The translations under genes and the position numbers were made by a program. Shown here in pieces: positions 45,105 to 57,397 of a stretch of DNA of 64,000 nucleotides. The stretch's first letter is position 1; each line of letters begins with the position of its first letter. Under the pieces are notes generated by a model. The model had not been told where the DNA came from. It searched no databases and saw only the letters and a list, made by a program, of their open reading frames with translations. The DNA comes from Pogona vitticeps (lineage: Eukaryota > Chordata > Lepidosauria > Squamata > Agamidae), in the NCBI RefSeq assembly GCF_051106095.1, contig NC_135785.1:182644045-182708044 (forward strand), read 5' to 3'.

Positions 45105-45606
45105 GGTGGTCCCTTTGGAGAAACGACTAGACAGAAAACTTCCTCTGGGTTCTCCTTTGGAAGGGAAAGCAGGGGTGGCATTTTTCATTTATTTATTTTT
45201 TATTGCTGCTAAGGTATCAGTGATGCTTTGAAAAGGTTTCTTTTTTAAAAAATCCTGTCAAAGCATCACTGATTCACTACATTGGTTAACACCAATCAAA
45301 AAGTAATGGGAAGCATTTTTGTCTCCTTTCCACTTCACAGGCAAGGGTGATTTAGAGGGAAAGCTTCCCATTTCTCCATTGAAACTTTCCTTTTAATCTT
45401 CCCTGCCTTTGGAGAAAGAAGGGCAACAGAAAAGCTTCCCATTCCCTTTTAACAATTGCTAACCAATGCAGTGAATCAGCCATCTTTTGATTGTCCTTTA
45501 AAAATACCTTAGCAAGAAGTAACAAGAAATTAAAAACGTTGCGCTCGCCACACCCTCCAAAAGAAAGCTCAGAGGAAGTTTCTAATTAAGCAGCTTCTCC
45601 AAAGGG
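45105..45606. repeat. Long imperfect palindrome, arms about 200 bp
   Basis: Left-arm segments ccctttggagaa (45110), aaacttcctctg (45136), gctaaggtat (45208), ctgattcactacattggtta (45268) and aatgggaagc (45305) recur in inverted order on the right (aagcttcccatt 45432, taaccaatgcagtgaatcag 45460, ataccttagc 45504, cagaggaagttt 45570, ttctccaaagggg 45594). The transcript of either strand would fold into a long hairpin. It is probably a foldback DNA element; no duplication was confirmed. Confidence 0.8.
45216..45273. repeat. 58-nt hairpin with perfect 15-bp stem
   Basis: ATCAGTGATGCTTTG (45216..45230) is followed by its exact complement CAAAGCATCACTGAT (45259..45273). The 28-nt loop adds AGG/CCT and T6/A6 pairing. 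It lies inside the left arm of the larger palindrome. Confidence 0.85.
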
Positions 45607-45641
45607 GCAGCTTAATGAACTTGAAAAATCTTTCCATTTAA

Positions 45642-45708
45642 AAGGAAACAATATTTCCTTTTAAAGGAAACAATATTTCCTTTTAAAGGAAACAATATTT
45701 CCTTTTAA
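45642..45708. repeat. 22-bp palindromic tandem repeat, three units
   Basis: Unit aaaggaaacaatatttcctt tt occurs three times in a row. Each unit is an inverted repeat (aaaggaaa, five-base spacer, tttccttt). Confidence 0.92.
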
Positions 45709-48009
45709 AGTGAAAAAAGATCCTGATCATGCTAAACAGGATTGCTTGAGGTGAAATGTGCTTTCCTGACTGGAAACCACCAGATCTTTGCATGTGGATT
45801 CAAAGATCACCCCACATAACTATGTCTGACCTTAACTGGCCTTACGTGATCTTATTTAATCCAATTCCACCTGCTTCGATTTGGCCTTTTAGCCAAGCCC
45901 AGTGTCTGTTGTAGCTCAAGAGAAACCACAAGTCTTGTAACAACTTTGTGCTAGTTAGTCTAGAGGTGGCCTCTCATATGTATAAAAGTCTTTAACTGTG
46001 GGGGGGGGACAATTCATTCTGGAAGTTGATTAAGCACCAAGTCACTCTAAACTAACTTGAAACTCTGAATCTCAATCAATGCAGAAATTTGGACTGCTAG
46101 TATTTCAGTTAACTTACATTGAAGATTAAAATATCTGCAATGTTTTTGCTTCTTTACCCATAGACATGATATATGCAGACATAATTGAAACCAAAAAGAG
46201 GAGTGAATATGCTACATTTCTGACAGTTATCTTTGCATACTGGCAGATCCCCCCCCCCAGTGGAAATGAGCCCGAATTGGACCAGTTGCTTCAGAATTTG
46301 GTCATGCCCAGTGCACAGCCCTACCTTCTACCAATGGAAGGGAAAGGCCATTTTCATTTATTCCTCCTTAAACCCCATGAACTGTTCATGATATACTTCC
46401 TGGGGGTCCCAAAATCTTCTAGTGTAGATATTCATAAGGCACAAAGAAAAGAATGAATCAACAAAATGGCCAGTCTCTTTCTGTTAACAGAGGCCTCTCT
46501 TGTATCAAACCCCTTCCACAAATGGAATAGCATAACTGGATGCAACCCACTAGTACCCAATATATATTGTTTATGTCTGCACAGCTGTGCATACAGGGTG
46601 TCAGCTGTTCAATTTACAATTTTACTAGCTGACATGTATCTTTCTTCAGGGACTCCAGTTGTTCCTTTGAAAAGGATAAAGGAAATTGACAACTTTTATA
46701 ATCCTTGCTTAGTTCCAGTTTCAGTAGTAGAAAATGTCAGTCATTTTATTGTCCTGTGATTTAAATGTGTAAGGTCACATTTACATTATTTTACTTGAGT
46801 GGAAATCATTGGACTGCCATGATTATTTCTTTATATTCTCTGTTTAAAATATTTACATAGTCAAGATTTTCAATTCCTTAAGTAGAGATCAGACCAGATG
46901 TGAGCAGGTAGCTGGCATCACAGGTCTTGGGCAAACCTCCACAACTCCCTCACCTCTTGGAGATGATTGGGGAGAGGAGAGTGCAGAAAAGATGGCAACA
47001 TCAGTGAGAGGAGCACGGCTGATCCAACAGGCCCATATCCCTGGAAGATCTGCACCCTGGATCCAGAACACACACTCCTCCCTATCTCCAACTAAACAGG
47101 GGTGTGTCCCAGATGAAACAGTTGTGGAACCTAGGAGCATTAGGTGAGGGGAAGTAGGCAAAGGAAGGCAAAGGAAAGTTCCAGAAGCAGGGAAATAAGA
47201 GATATAAGGGAGGAAGCAGGTAGGCCTGAATAGGAAGAGGAAACCAAAGGGTGTGGAGTGAGGCCTATGAATGGCTCTCTTCCTCATGGGATCTGGGAAA
47301 CCTTACCTCTCAAGCCCAAGTCAATTATGCCAGTCCAGCCTCAAGTTCTGAGATGATACAGCATCACACTGTAGGCACAAGGGCTATAGGGTGCTCCTAC
47401 TCTTTGAGGAAGAGGAGCCACACATCAAAGTGTCCCCAGAATATCTGATCCCTACCCAGCTCCAGCACTAGTGAGATGAATGACAATACTAGAAACTGAG
47501 ATAGCTGATGAAGTTGCAAAAATGCCCCCTGGCCCCAAGAGAGCTTGCAGAAGATACTACACCCTGTACCCCCAACATCTACACAACTGTGCTAGACAGG
47601 GACTCTGTTGGGATGAAAACTCAGAAAAACAGATGAACTGGGACAAAAAATGGACTCTGAGCTTTGGAGAGTGATGGAATCACTCTGTAGTATGTTTCTG
47701 ATGGGCCTTACAAAAGGACTCATGAAGGGCAGGGATTAAGGCTAAATTCCCTCACCGTCTCCAAGATTGCATTTAAGTGCTGATTTCAACAATAAAGCAT
47801 TTTGGTTAGTTTTATCCTGTGTGGCATGTTTGTACAGTATATCCAGTCTCATTGGCCCCTATTACATCCTCCCATGGAGGGCTTGGGGGAACACATACCC
47901 TAAGAGAACCCCACATTTCATGCAGTGATTGTTGCATTTACACTGGAATCTTTGGTAGGGGGACTCTGTTAAAAGCATTTTGAAAGTCTTTTGAACATAA
48001 CGTCTACCA
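45709..48009. other. Gene-free stretch; possible LTR-like or exonised segment 46870..47880
   Basis: 46870..47880 is richer in GC, purine-biased and open over longer stretches, and ends with an AATAAA (47791..47796) followed by a gtggcatgtttgtac segment. This could be the end of an old LTR or of a transcript. No domain is recognisable and no terminal repeats were found. The rest is unremarkable. Confidence 0.35.
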
Positions 48010-48300
48010 GATTAGCGACAGTACCATCAAGATTGGGTAGCTGTAGCTTTGCAGATGGTGAAATATGTATAGCTCCCAGAATCCCTGATCATAAACTATA
48101 TTTACCAGGGATGAAAAACATCTGGGGGGTCGCAATTGATCAACATGCAAGTTTATGTATTTGTTTGCTACTTTCATATGCTATTTTCTTGCTAACCAAC
48201 ATAAAATACCCTACACAGCTTTCTTCATTCCCACTTGATCCTTACAACAACCCTGTGAGGGAGGGAGATAGTGAATGGCCTAAGATCACTTAATGGGCTT
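48010..48300 (-). mobile_element. MITE relic followed by MIR-like SINE
   Basis: 48010..48135 has a hAT-MITE look (agctcccagaatccctgatc and tgaaaaacatctgg). 48205..48300 reads gatccttacaacaaccctgt, then gtgaatggcctaagatcact and gggctttgtggc, the reversed core of a MIR-like SINE, also seen at 26456..26660. Confidence 0.55.
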
Positions 48301-51300
48301 TGTGGCTTGATGTTCACTCGGACCTGATTCTCCCAAGTCCCAGGGAAACACTTTAAACAACACATCACACTGGTTCTTTAATCTGCCTTGCAAGTAATTG
48401 CAACATCTCCCTATCATCTCTGAATTCCTTGAAGGTGGAATTAAATTACAGACTAACCCAGGATGGACAATGTATGTCCAGTGGGCTTCATGCTTTTTCT
48501 AACACTTCATTTGCTACAAGTAATTCTGTTTCTTTAATACTGTACTTAAAAAAACCCACAGGAACTTCTGAGAGACTATTTGTGTATTAGCTAATTGTTC
48601 AGAGTCTCTCCTTGGATTCTAGTTCATATGCAAAGTCATCAAACTAGCACACAGTGAGGAATCCAATGAGGAATGACAGCAAGAAGCATAACAAGTGGTG
48701 ATGTGCCTCTGCGATCCATTTCCCCTCTCCTACAGTAAATGATGCAACAAGATTTGGGCCGCCAAAGAAACTATAGGATCCACCAGTTGAAAACTCCTTC
48801 CTCAGCAGCTAGCTAGTTGCCAAAAACCTGCTAGTGGAAGGGGGCAAACATAGCCTCCTGTGGAAGGGAGTTCTACAGCTTGAGAGCTATAAAATTTTAC
48901 TGTTTCTTTAAGTCAAAACAATATCTAGCTAGTGATGACTGTCATTGGCTTCCTAAGTCTGTCCTACACTTAATACTAAAAAAAAAACCCTGGCTTATTG
49001 AATAAGAGGGAATAAAGCCAGAGGATCCTGGAATTTGGTGTTTAATATCTAGATGGGGGCATATCAGTTTGGCAACAGCCCACTTCATTTCAGTTCTGTC
49101 CATTAAAAATAAATTGGGTTGTTTCAGACAGCAAATGGAATCACCTTGGGCAATTCTATGATATTTTCTGGCAATCAAAATCACCCACACAGTACTTAAT
49201 GGTAATGTTCTGAAACTGGGTGTGGTCCTGTACTGAACAGAGGATGTCATGGTAGGAAGAGGTCTGTCCAATCATGGTCTGTTGTTGTTAAATAAATAAG
49301 ACCATATGTCATCTATGGATACTGAACTGCACCTGGACAGTCTGGTAATACCCATCCATGCTTTCTGCAGATCAGCCTTGCCCTACCTTATGTCCTCTAG
49401 ATTTGTTGTCCTGCCACTCCCATGACCCCAAACCAGCAATGTTGGTAGAGCAATTAGGCCGTTGTATCTAGGACTTTAGGCTGGGGATGTCCACTGTTGA
49501 ATTTCACATAGTCTATTATTATTTTTTTTTTTGTTAAATAGTTTTGTGTAATTGTTTGATGCTTAGTTGAAATTATTCCTCTGAACTATTGCTAGGTAGT
49601 TTCAAGGTCTCTGGTAGAAAATCACTATTTGACATTATCAAGGCTATTGCTTCTTTCTTTCAAAATTGTTTTGTGATGTAATATGGAGTTTAGTTTTTAT
49701 CTTTCATGCCTTTCAGAGCTTGGATAAATTGCTTGTTCAGTCTGCAACTGATAGAATCCTATGGGGCTGGGGGACTCTGGGATTTGTAGTTCCAAAACAT
49801 CCATTCTGATTCAAAACTTTTGAATATTTCCATTAAAATATTGGTTGGAGTTCTGGGACATGATGCTGCCAGTATCTCTTTCTCATCAGGCCCAGGTAAA
49901 GTCATGGCATACTTAAAGCTACATTGGAGGATGGAAATGGGACTGACTGAGGATGAACAAAACGTTTTTCTTTCAGATGACTTAAAAGTTGATGTGGATT
50001 GTGTTGAAAAGGGGAAAGCACTCACATAATCCCTAACCTAAAGGATCTGCTTAGTAACTTCATGATAGTTCCAAACCAGGCCTGAGGATCGAGTGGCCAT
50101 CCAGGTGTGGTTGAATAGCAATTCCTATCAACCAATGTTGAGGGGTGACAGGAGCTCCATCCCTAAAACATCTGGAGCCCACATATTCCCCATCCCTGTT
50201 CTAGATCTTGATTTGCTTCTAATTCCATGGTGATGATATGTATAATCTGTGCCCTACAATAGAAGATAGACTGGTGGCTTTCAAATTAGACCACTGAGAT
50301 GAGTGCTCACAAAAATGGCGTAGAAACTTCTGTTGATACAGATTAAATGCCACTGCTTACGTGGTGGTAAGCATACGAATATTGTATCCAAATGAAACAT
50401 ATGTGTTGGTCACCTAAATGAAAACTTAATTAAAGAACATTTGCTTCTGGTCTCAATTCAAGATACTAGTTTGACCACTTCTGGTTGCTCAGGGACACTT
50501 AGAAGTGCAATCGGATGGCTCCAAAGGCACGTACTGTACTTGATTGCACCAAAAATGTCACTTTAATGGGAATGATCTCCCTTAAAGTGAACGTTCTGTC
50601 TGCTGGGGAATCACTCCAGTCCAGTCCCCAAAAGTAGAAGCTCTACAGCTGGAGCAAAAAGGGCCACCTTGGAGTCAGAAAGGGGTGGAATCCACTTCCC
50701 ATGCATCATGTGATTGCTGGGGGAAAGATCACACTGGACTCCAGCACAAGCAGTTCAGATTGCAGTCTATTTCTCTGTGTGATCACACCCTTACTTTCTA
50801 CAGAAGCTGCATCTCACAACTATGAGACCTTATGTTCATTCCACTTGGACATCTGATTGGTATCCACCATGAAGCGGTCGTTTCTGAGCTCTTAGTTCAT
50901 GATTGCCTTTGGTTTGTTCATCTTGATCTAGCTGGGTTCACAGTTAGATGATGGTATTCTTATTGTGCCACACATTAGGAAGCAATCACCTCTGGCTCAG
51001 ATAGTTTAGTTCATGGCTATGGTAATGAAATGTCTGCCTTTATTACTTCTTTAATTGTGTTTTATTTGTTTGGTTTTAATGTCCCCTCCCCCTTTTTAAT
51101 TGATTGGTCTCATTTATACTTCTTTGGGGACATAGATTGCAAAACAGTATCAATCAGTCAATAGAGAAACTTCAATCTTCCCTTGTAATGAATGCAGTTC
51201 TAGTGCCCAGGAGATGCAAATTTTAGAATCAGATTTTCCTGCTATGAGATAATCCCCTGCTTGCTTTCTGCTCTCTCAGAAAATGTGCTTGTGCATAATA

Positions 51301-52364
51301 GGATCCTGGTGGTAATCTCAAACTCCTCATTGCCAGAAATTAAGCCTTAGGAAAAGTGCTTCAACTTTTCAGGATTTTTTTTTTAAAAGAAAGCATACAG
51401 AAGCTGGAAAACCAACCAGTGATGCTATTATGGGTACAATGAGTAAGGGAAACTCAGAGGCCAGATTGGAAGCCCAAGAAAGCAATATATGGCCCTGAGC
51501 CTAAAGTTCCCTTTCCAGATTTATAGCAACAAAATCAACATAGTTGTGGAATATATTTACAATATATATGTGTATGTCTAGTTAATAACTGATGACCCAT
51601 TTACGTGTTATTTTCCTGCATGGAAATCAATGGTGCAAGCTGTGCTATCTGTCTTTTTATTATGAACATTATCCACTGATGTTGTAGTTTTACTCCTCAG
51701 TTGTGTTGACTTCTAAAAGCTGAGGTCTTTGCTTGTGTCATTTACCCAAAACAGACATGGTGACAACTGTGGCATAAATATTGTAGTTTTCTAGCACTCA
51801 TACCCCCACCCACATTCCACTTTGCATTGGAGTAGCTTTTAGTAGAATGAATTTCTTAGGGGGAAACTTTGAGCAGCACACCAGCGCTGAGAGGAAGGCA
51901 AATTAAAGTAAGTAAGTGCTAGACGTGTTGTTTTAAGAAATGGACTTAAATAGCAAGTCCCTCTTGTTTGTGAGTAACCCTCAGAACTGGATTGGAAAAG
52001 TATAATACAGTATGTTTTGCTGTTTCCTGTTTATTTCATTAATTGTAATTAGAACAATGGCTCTTAAGAACAATTTTATGACCATTGCAGGAAGGTAGTA
52101 TAGCTTTAATAAGTAACTGTTCTAGCCACAAGCCTGTCTGAGCACTTCTATAGATTTGGATTCTACATATATGGGGCCTTTTGACTTTTGTATTTGGGGT
52201 CTTGCAGTGACATGTGTATGTTGTAGACCTTCTTCTGATGCTCTCTGTTTTTTTTTTAATTCCTCCATTATTCATTTTAAACATTTATGATTTTGAGTCT
52301 TATTAGATGATTAGTCTCTGCCATCTATTTTTAGGGTTATTGCTGTTGCTTTAAATATTTTTAT
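48301..52364. other. Gene-free stretch
   Basis: Long AT-rich region without a recognised exon. Decayed hAT-type MITE arms occur near 49765..49800 (gactctgggatttgtagttcc) and 50090..50205 (gccatccaggtgtggttgaa, tggagcccacatattcccca). The open frame 48942..49271 (minus) has no domain and is not supported. Confidence 0.45.
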
Positions 52365-52365
52365 C

Positions 52366-52387
52366 TCTCTCTCTCTCTCTCTCTCTA
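52366..52387. repeat. (CT)n microsatellite
   Basis: Eleven CT units, next to the 3' tail of the L2 copy. Confidence 0.9.
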
Positions 52388-52388
52388 T

Positions 52389-53420
52389 TATATGTGTTGT
52401 AACTGCCCAGAGTACTGTACTGCCTCAGCACTAATGGGAACAGAATACAGAATACAAGGGACTTAGTTATGGGTTATTAAATGCCTGCCTCAAGAAATGT
52501 GTTCTCAACAGCAGATGGATCGAAAGCAGAGACTCAACCCAACACCTGAGGGAGAGCGTTCCACAACCCTCTTTTGTATCCCCATCAAAAATGGCTGGGA
52601 TGGCAATAGGAGAAAGATCTCCCTCAAAAAAAAAAATGTCAAGGAGGTTCATATGGGGAGATACAGTCCTTCAGATAGCCTGGACCCAAAATGTATAAGG
52701 CTTTATAGTCATTACCAGCACTCGGGCCTGGAAACAGACTGATAGCCAGTGCAGTTGTAGTAGCACAGGCATTATATGCTCCCTGTACTGGCCCCAGTAA
52801 GGAGTCTGGCAGCTGCATTTTGAACTAGCTGAAGTATCCAAACTATCTTCAAAGGCAGCTAGGGTGCCCTAGAGCAGTGGGTCCCCAACCTTGGGCCTCC
52901 AGATGTTCTTGGACTTCAACTCCCAGAAATTCTGGCCAGCAGAGGTGGTGGTTAAGGCTTCTGGGAGTTGTAGTCCAAGAACATCTGGAGGCCCAAGGTT
53001 GTGGACCCACTGCCCTAGAGTAATCCAAACAGGATATAACTAAGGCATGTGTCACTGTAGCCAGATCAGAGATCTTAAGGAATGAGAGCAGCTGGCACAC
53101 CAGTTTTAACTGTGAAAATGCACTCCTGATCATTCTCAAAACCTGGGTATCCAGGCTCAAGAATAAATATGGAAGTACACCCAAGTTGCAGACCTATGTT
53201 TTCAGGGGGAGGGTAACCCCATCCACCATATGTTGCATCCCTGTTCCCTCATCTGCCTTTCGACTGACCAGGAGCACCTTTGTCTTGTCTTTGTCCAGCC
53301 CATGACTGACACCAGACACTGGTTCAGAACCAAGACAACTTCCATGGAATTAGATGGAAAGGAGCAATTGAGCTGGGTATCATCAGCCATGTATGCTCAG
53401 TCAGTCAATCCCTGGAGAAG
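52389..53420 (-). mobile_element. L2-like LINE, C-terminal half, with nested hAT MITE
   Basis: On the minus strand: ADDTQLNCSFPSN (the ADD of the reverse-transcriptase motif), VLNQCLVSVMGW, then AFSQLKLVCQL and ISDLATVTHALVISCLDYSRA, typical of L2-group ORF2. The 3'UTR runs left to about 52389. The frame has several breaks. A hAT MITE lies inside at 52875..53012, so the MITE is younger. Confidence 0.85.
52875..53012. mobile_element. hAT MITE with perfect 8-bp duplication
   Basis: 138 bp, ends CAGTGGGTCCCCAACCTTGG and its complement (ccaaggttgtggacccactg). Arms tccagatgttcttggacttc and tagtccaagaacatctgga are nearly perfect. CCCTAGAG is duplicated at 52867..52874 and 53013..53020. The arms pair over more than 50 bp with few mismatches, so the copy is young. 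Confidence 0.95.
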
Positions 53421-54190
53421 GATTTTCTCTTCTTAAAAACCCATACGCCCTGCAGCACTGGAATACTTAGTAATTCTCCCACTACAAAGTACAAGCATCC
53501 TGATTCAAGTTATTAAACATGACACTATTTCAGCACATTAAACAAAATTATAATTCATTCATATGCTGTGAATTAATATATTAAAAAACACCTTGTAGTT
53601 CCATAACCACTGCATGTAAAACAACTATGTAAACCAGTTATTCAGGATATCTTTCTGACCCATGTGTCTCTTGAGAAGAGGACATATAAGTTTCTTGCAC
53701 TGGGTAACAGCATACATGGAGGTAGAGTGGAATATTCTTCAGTTTCTAACTGGGTGCATAAACTGGCAATTTCTGTGGAGCAGAAGCCTTCCCGAAGATC
53801 CACTTTCACCATTTGAGTAATAGAGGACATCCTGTCTATTGCCATGCTATTTAGCAGAACTCCTGCTGCTTTAGCTGTTTCACTCTCGGTGGTGTGGACA
53901 ACTGGTAGAGAATATTCCACTGCACCTCACGTTTTGCCTTTATTGGTCACTTGGAGTGATCTCACCTAATTAGAAACCAGGCAATCACATGTATTATGTT
54001 ACAATGCTTCATACTGTTAGCCGTTCAGATATTGGCATAAACTTATGATGTTGCTAAGGACAAATGACTGCAATCAGGGATTTTTTCAATGCAATAGACC
54101 AACATAATCACAGTGAGAAATGCATATTACTTTGTCTTTTAAAATTATTACTGAAAATTTCTACTCCCAAATTATAGGTACAAAGCATCT
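53421..54190. other. Gene-free stretch
   Basis: No recognised element or exon. Confidence 0.45.
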
Positions 54191-54198
54191 CTTTAGAT

Positions 54199-54300
54199 CA
54201 GTGATTCCCAACCTTAAGTCCCCAGATGTTTTTAAACTAAACACTCTCAGAAGCCTTCACCACTAGCTGTGCTGGCCAGGACCAAGGCTGGGAACCACTG
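54199..54300. mobile_element. hAT MITE, internally shortened
   Basis: Ends CAGTGATTCCCAACCTTAAG and its decayed complement (ggctgggaaccactg). Flanking 8-mers CTTTAGAT and TTCTAGAT differ at two positions. The right inner arm is partly missing. Confidence 0.8.
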
Positions 54301-54308
54301 TTCTAGAT

Positions 54309-55149
54309 GAATCTTCCTACAAATGGTTCCTTCTACTGTAGATATTTTAACTATCCTCCCTTACCATTGGCTATCCAAAACTTCTCCAGTGCTAAGAGTG
54401 CGACAGCCTCTACCTCCAATTAATAATCTGTATAAGAGCTAGATTTCTTTACATAGAATGAGCAGGAAAAATACAACACACATAACTCAAGATTTGCATG
54501 GATGAATTGAGAAAGCATGGGCTGGAAAGTGTATGTGTTTGTGGGTAGCCATGCCTACTGTGGGCTCTAGTCATGGCTTCGGTTGGAATGGACCCCCAGG
54601 AGATTTCCAGGATGGCAGTTCAGCCCTTCAGCCAGTGACTTAAATGTGGCCCAGAAGAGTCTTTGGGTATTAATGTCAGCTTTTATGAGCACATACTAGG
54701 ACTTTCCCTTTACAAGAAAAAGAACAGGCCAAATTACGGAGTTATGCCATGGAGGTGCATAGTAAATTGATCGGTGCTGAAGAAATATTGTCACTCAGAG
54801 TCAATACCAAATCATCTGAAACGCTTAAGTTGTTCCAATTAATTATGTTGACTTTGGGTAATTGCATTGTTGACGGTGTAAACAGAATCGAAGTCTTTAT
54901 ATGTTACAGGCTAGTACAATGGCGACCTAAGAACCAATTGCAGTGTTCAGTGGCACACCCAGAGATTCGATAGTCATAAGTCACATTATATGTGACTCCG
55001 CATATACAGTATATGGAGAATCTTTGCCTGCAACTCTCACTAGCTCCAGGGTGGCCAATGGGAAGGGACTGACAGGGGTTGTAATCCTAAACATTAGGAA
55101 GACCATCCTTTCCCCACTACTGCTGTTTGCATGGCTAATAAAAACCATG

Positions 55150-55151
<2 letters not shown>
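54309..55151. other. Gene-free stretch
   Basis: 55030..55110 (caatgggaagggactgacag gggttgtaatcct) may be another MITE relic. No gene. Confidence 0.4.
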
Positions 55152-55192
<41 letters not shown>

Positions 55193-55271
55193 CATCCATC
55201 CATCCATCCATCCATCCATCCATCCATCCATCCATCCATCCATCCATCCATCCATCCATCCATCCATCAAT
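55152..55271. repeat. Compound (CAAT)n-(CCAT)n microsatellite
   Basis: About 10 CAAT units followed by about 19 CCAT units, then a short CAAT end. A single C/A substitution spread along part of the array is the likely origin. Confidence 0.97.
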
Positions 55272-55635
55272 CACCCAAAATATAAATACATCAGCAATTA
55301 TAATTATACATAAAGATCCTGTTTTTGTTGTCTGCCAGGAAACATGAAAAGTAACAGTCAAACACCTGACAGCTTCAATACACGGCCGCTTTCAGCTTGG
55401 TGAATCACAACTTGTGCAGGCTTAAGCTAATATTTCTACAGAGATGGAGGGCAGAGGAATCTAAAAAGAAGCAGGTCAGTTAAGAGTCGCTTTGGTGGCT
55501 TTCTAAATGCCACTGCCTTGCAGGGAGGCTAGATTGTTTGTACCAACCTCACCTTGCCTTGTTGTTCGGCCTTTGGAATATACTTTGTTCCAAGGGTGTT
55601 CGAGATATATCCAGACAGGTAAAAATAAAACAAAA
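55272..55635. other. Gene-free stretch
   Basis: Nothing recognisable. Confidence 0.45.
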
Positions 55636-55895
55636 GGTATTGCACATCATAGGCATCCTTCAGTCTCGAGAGACTATGGTAACATGCTCTGAATCGAGGA
55701 GTGTCCTCTCCAGAGCATGAAGCCCGGGTAAGGTAATATGGAGGATAGGCTGTTACCCAAGCAGCAGATCCCCCCTCTCCACATTGCTGAAATGGTCCAA
55801 TGGAAAGGCAAGAGCCAATACGACTGGTTCCAGCAATGTCGCAGGAGTTGGCAGAACGACACGAGCTGCCTTCGGGACTCCAGCTCCGGAGGTAT
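55636..55895 (-). mobile_element. Non-LTR retrotransposon 3'-end fragment, reverse of 23405 copy
   Basis: On the plus strand it starts cataggcatccttcagtctc and runs through gaggataggctgttacccaa, gcaagagccaatacgactgg and cttcgggactccagctccgg: the reverse complement of 23560..23826. It is shorter at its 5' side. Confidence 0.6.
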
Positions 55896-57397
55896 TGCAC
55901 AACTACTGCAGAATAAAAGACAGTATTACATATATTTTCCTTCTACATTATTTAGTAAAATTCCTGATTTTTTTTTAAAAAAGCTTTTTAGTTCCGGACA
56001 TATACAAAAGATTCTTAATAGAAGTATTATTCATATGAGAAAGGCCAGTGGTTAAATCCACCTTTAATCCATCTACAGTAGCCCAATGAAATGAGAGGGG
56101 CTTATAAGTCAGGACTAGTGTAAGTCACACTGGGGGAAATCCTGTGCACTGAGTTACACTGGCAAAAGCCACATCTGTGCCCCAGATATGGTTAATTTAA
56201 ATCAATTGAATGTGTCCCTGTCCTTCCACTTCAGATTCCAAGGCTCCCTAGAGCTCCCTTTTTCTCAGAGACGTTTTTGGGAGCCTTGGGCCAGGAGCAG
56301 GTTTGGTGTAGAAGAAGCCTTTAAAAAATAAAAATTTAAAAAAATCACTCTTGGATCACTGCTGCTGGGATCACTGCAGGTGATCCAGCTGCTATAACTA
56401 TATATTATCTTGATTCTAGTTTGTTCAATGAATTTCTGTATTATTGTTTCCTGTTCTGAGTTTCAGGTCTGTTTTAATATTACTTAAATTCCTCCCCTGG
56501 TTTTTCCATCTTGGATTATGTTTGCTGGTTTAGTCTTTTTATTTATGTTTTTAATTTTATTGCTTTTTTGGGGACTGTAAACCACCTAGAGTAGATTCAT
56601 CTTGATGGGCGGTATAAAAGCCAAATAAATAAAATAGATAAAATAAAATATTATGCTCAAATTCAATAAACATATTTTTCTAAGAAAAGCTCACATCAGA
56701 CATGACAGAGTCAGCTAGTATAAGAAACAAGTTGCAAGCAACATAGTTACCTGCAATGGATTGTTTGAGGCGACAGTAATGGAGTCACATTTCAAAATTA
56801 ACATAACATGTGGGAATAAGGGTTGTTTATTACTGTTGTGTGCAATGTTTCCCAGTTACCTCTTAAATTTAGCTTTAAATACACTTTTAAAGATATTTTG
56901 AAAGGATTTGTAAAGAGTTTAAGCCATTATCAATCCTAAAATTGTTGTTGTTGTTGTTGTTGTTGTTTAAATAATGAAACTGAGTAAAAACAACAATGAG
57001 CAATACAACAATGAATAATGGATTGCTTTCAATAAAGTGTAAGAGTTGCCAAATTACCACTTCATGTACAGCTTCACAAAAGTGTTTCTACTATTGCTGC
57101 ATTAATCTAAATTTTCAGGGCAGACATGCACCTAATTCAGATTGCTCTGACATTCAGAGTAGTAACAATGGAAGAGCAAGGATCCCCACAAGCAAGCAAT
57201 TTTTTTAACACACTGGAAGCAATCCGAGGAAAATTATTGTTGCAAACTCCAGGGTTTGAACTAATTTTTCCATATGTTGGAAAATGTTTGGAGCCTGTAA
57301 ACAAACCAGAGTACATACAGGAATCTGATTTTATCCCTTCCATGGTTACTATATATGCCACAATGTTACATTTAAAGGTCTTGTTTTTGCTGACTGT
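55896..57397. other. Gene-free stretch with a LINE 3' tail and (GTT)n
   Basis: 56500..56645 ends gactgtaaaccacctagagt, then gatgggcggtataaaagcca and AAATAAAATA repeats, a common sauropsid L2/CR1-type 3' tail in plus orientation. A (GTT)n array of eight units lies at 56944..56967. No exon is supported. Confidence 0.55.

Noticed and set aside
44871-45212. 113-codon open frame
   Set aside because: It overlaps the left arm of the 45-kb palindrome and a hAT-like end; the peptide has no recognisable features.
46870-47880. A host transcript or LTR ending at the AATAAA near 47791
   Set aside because: No terminal repeats, duplication, domain or splice pattern could be shown; kept only as a note in the region entry.
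55152-55271. Regular short repeats that might suggest a CRISPR array
   Set aside because: Plain tetranucleotide microsatellite with no spacers, in a vertebrate context.
54943-55361. Open frames with Ile-His-Pro-Ser or Trp-Met-Asp-Gly repeats
   Set aside because: Translation of the CAAT/CCAT microsatellite.
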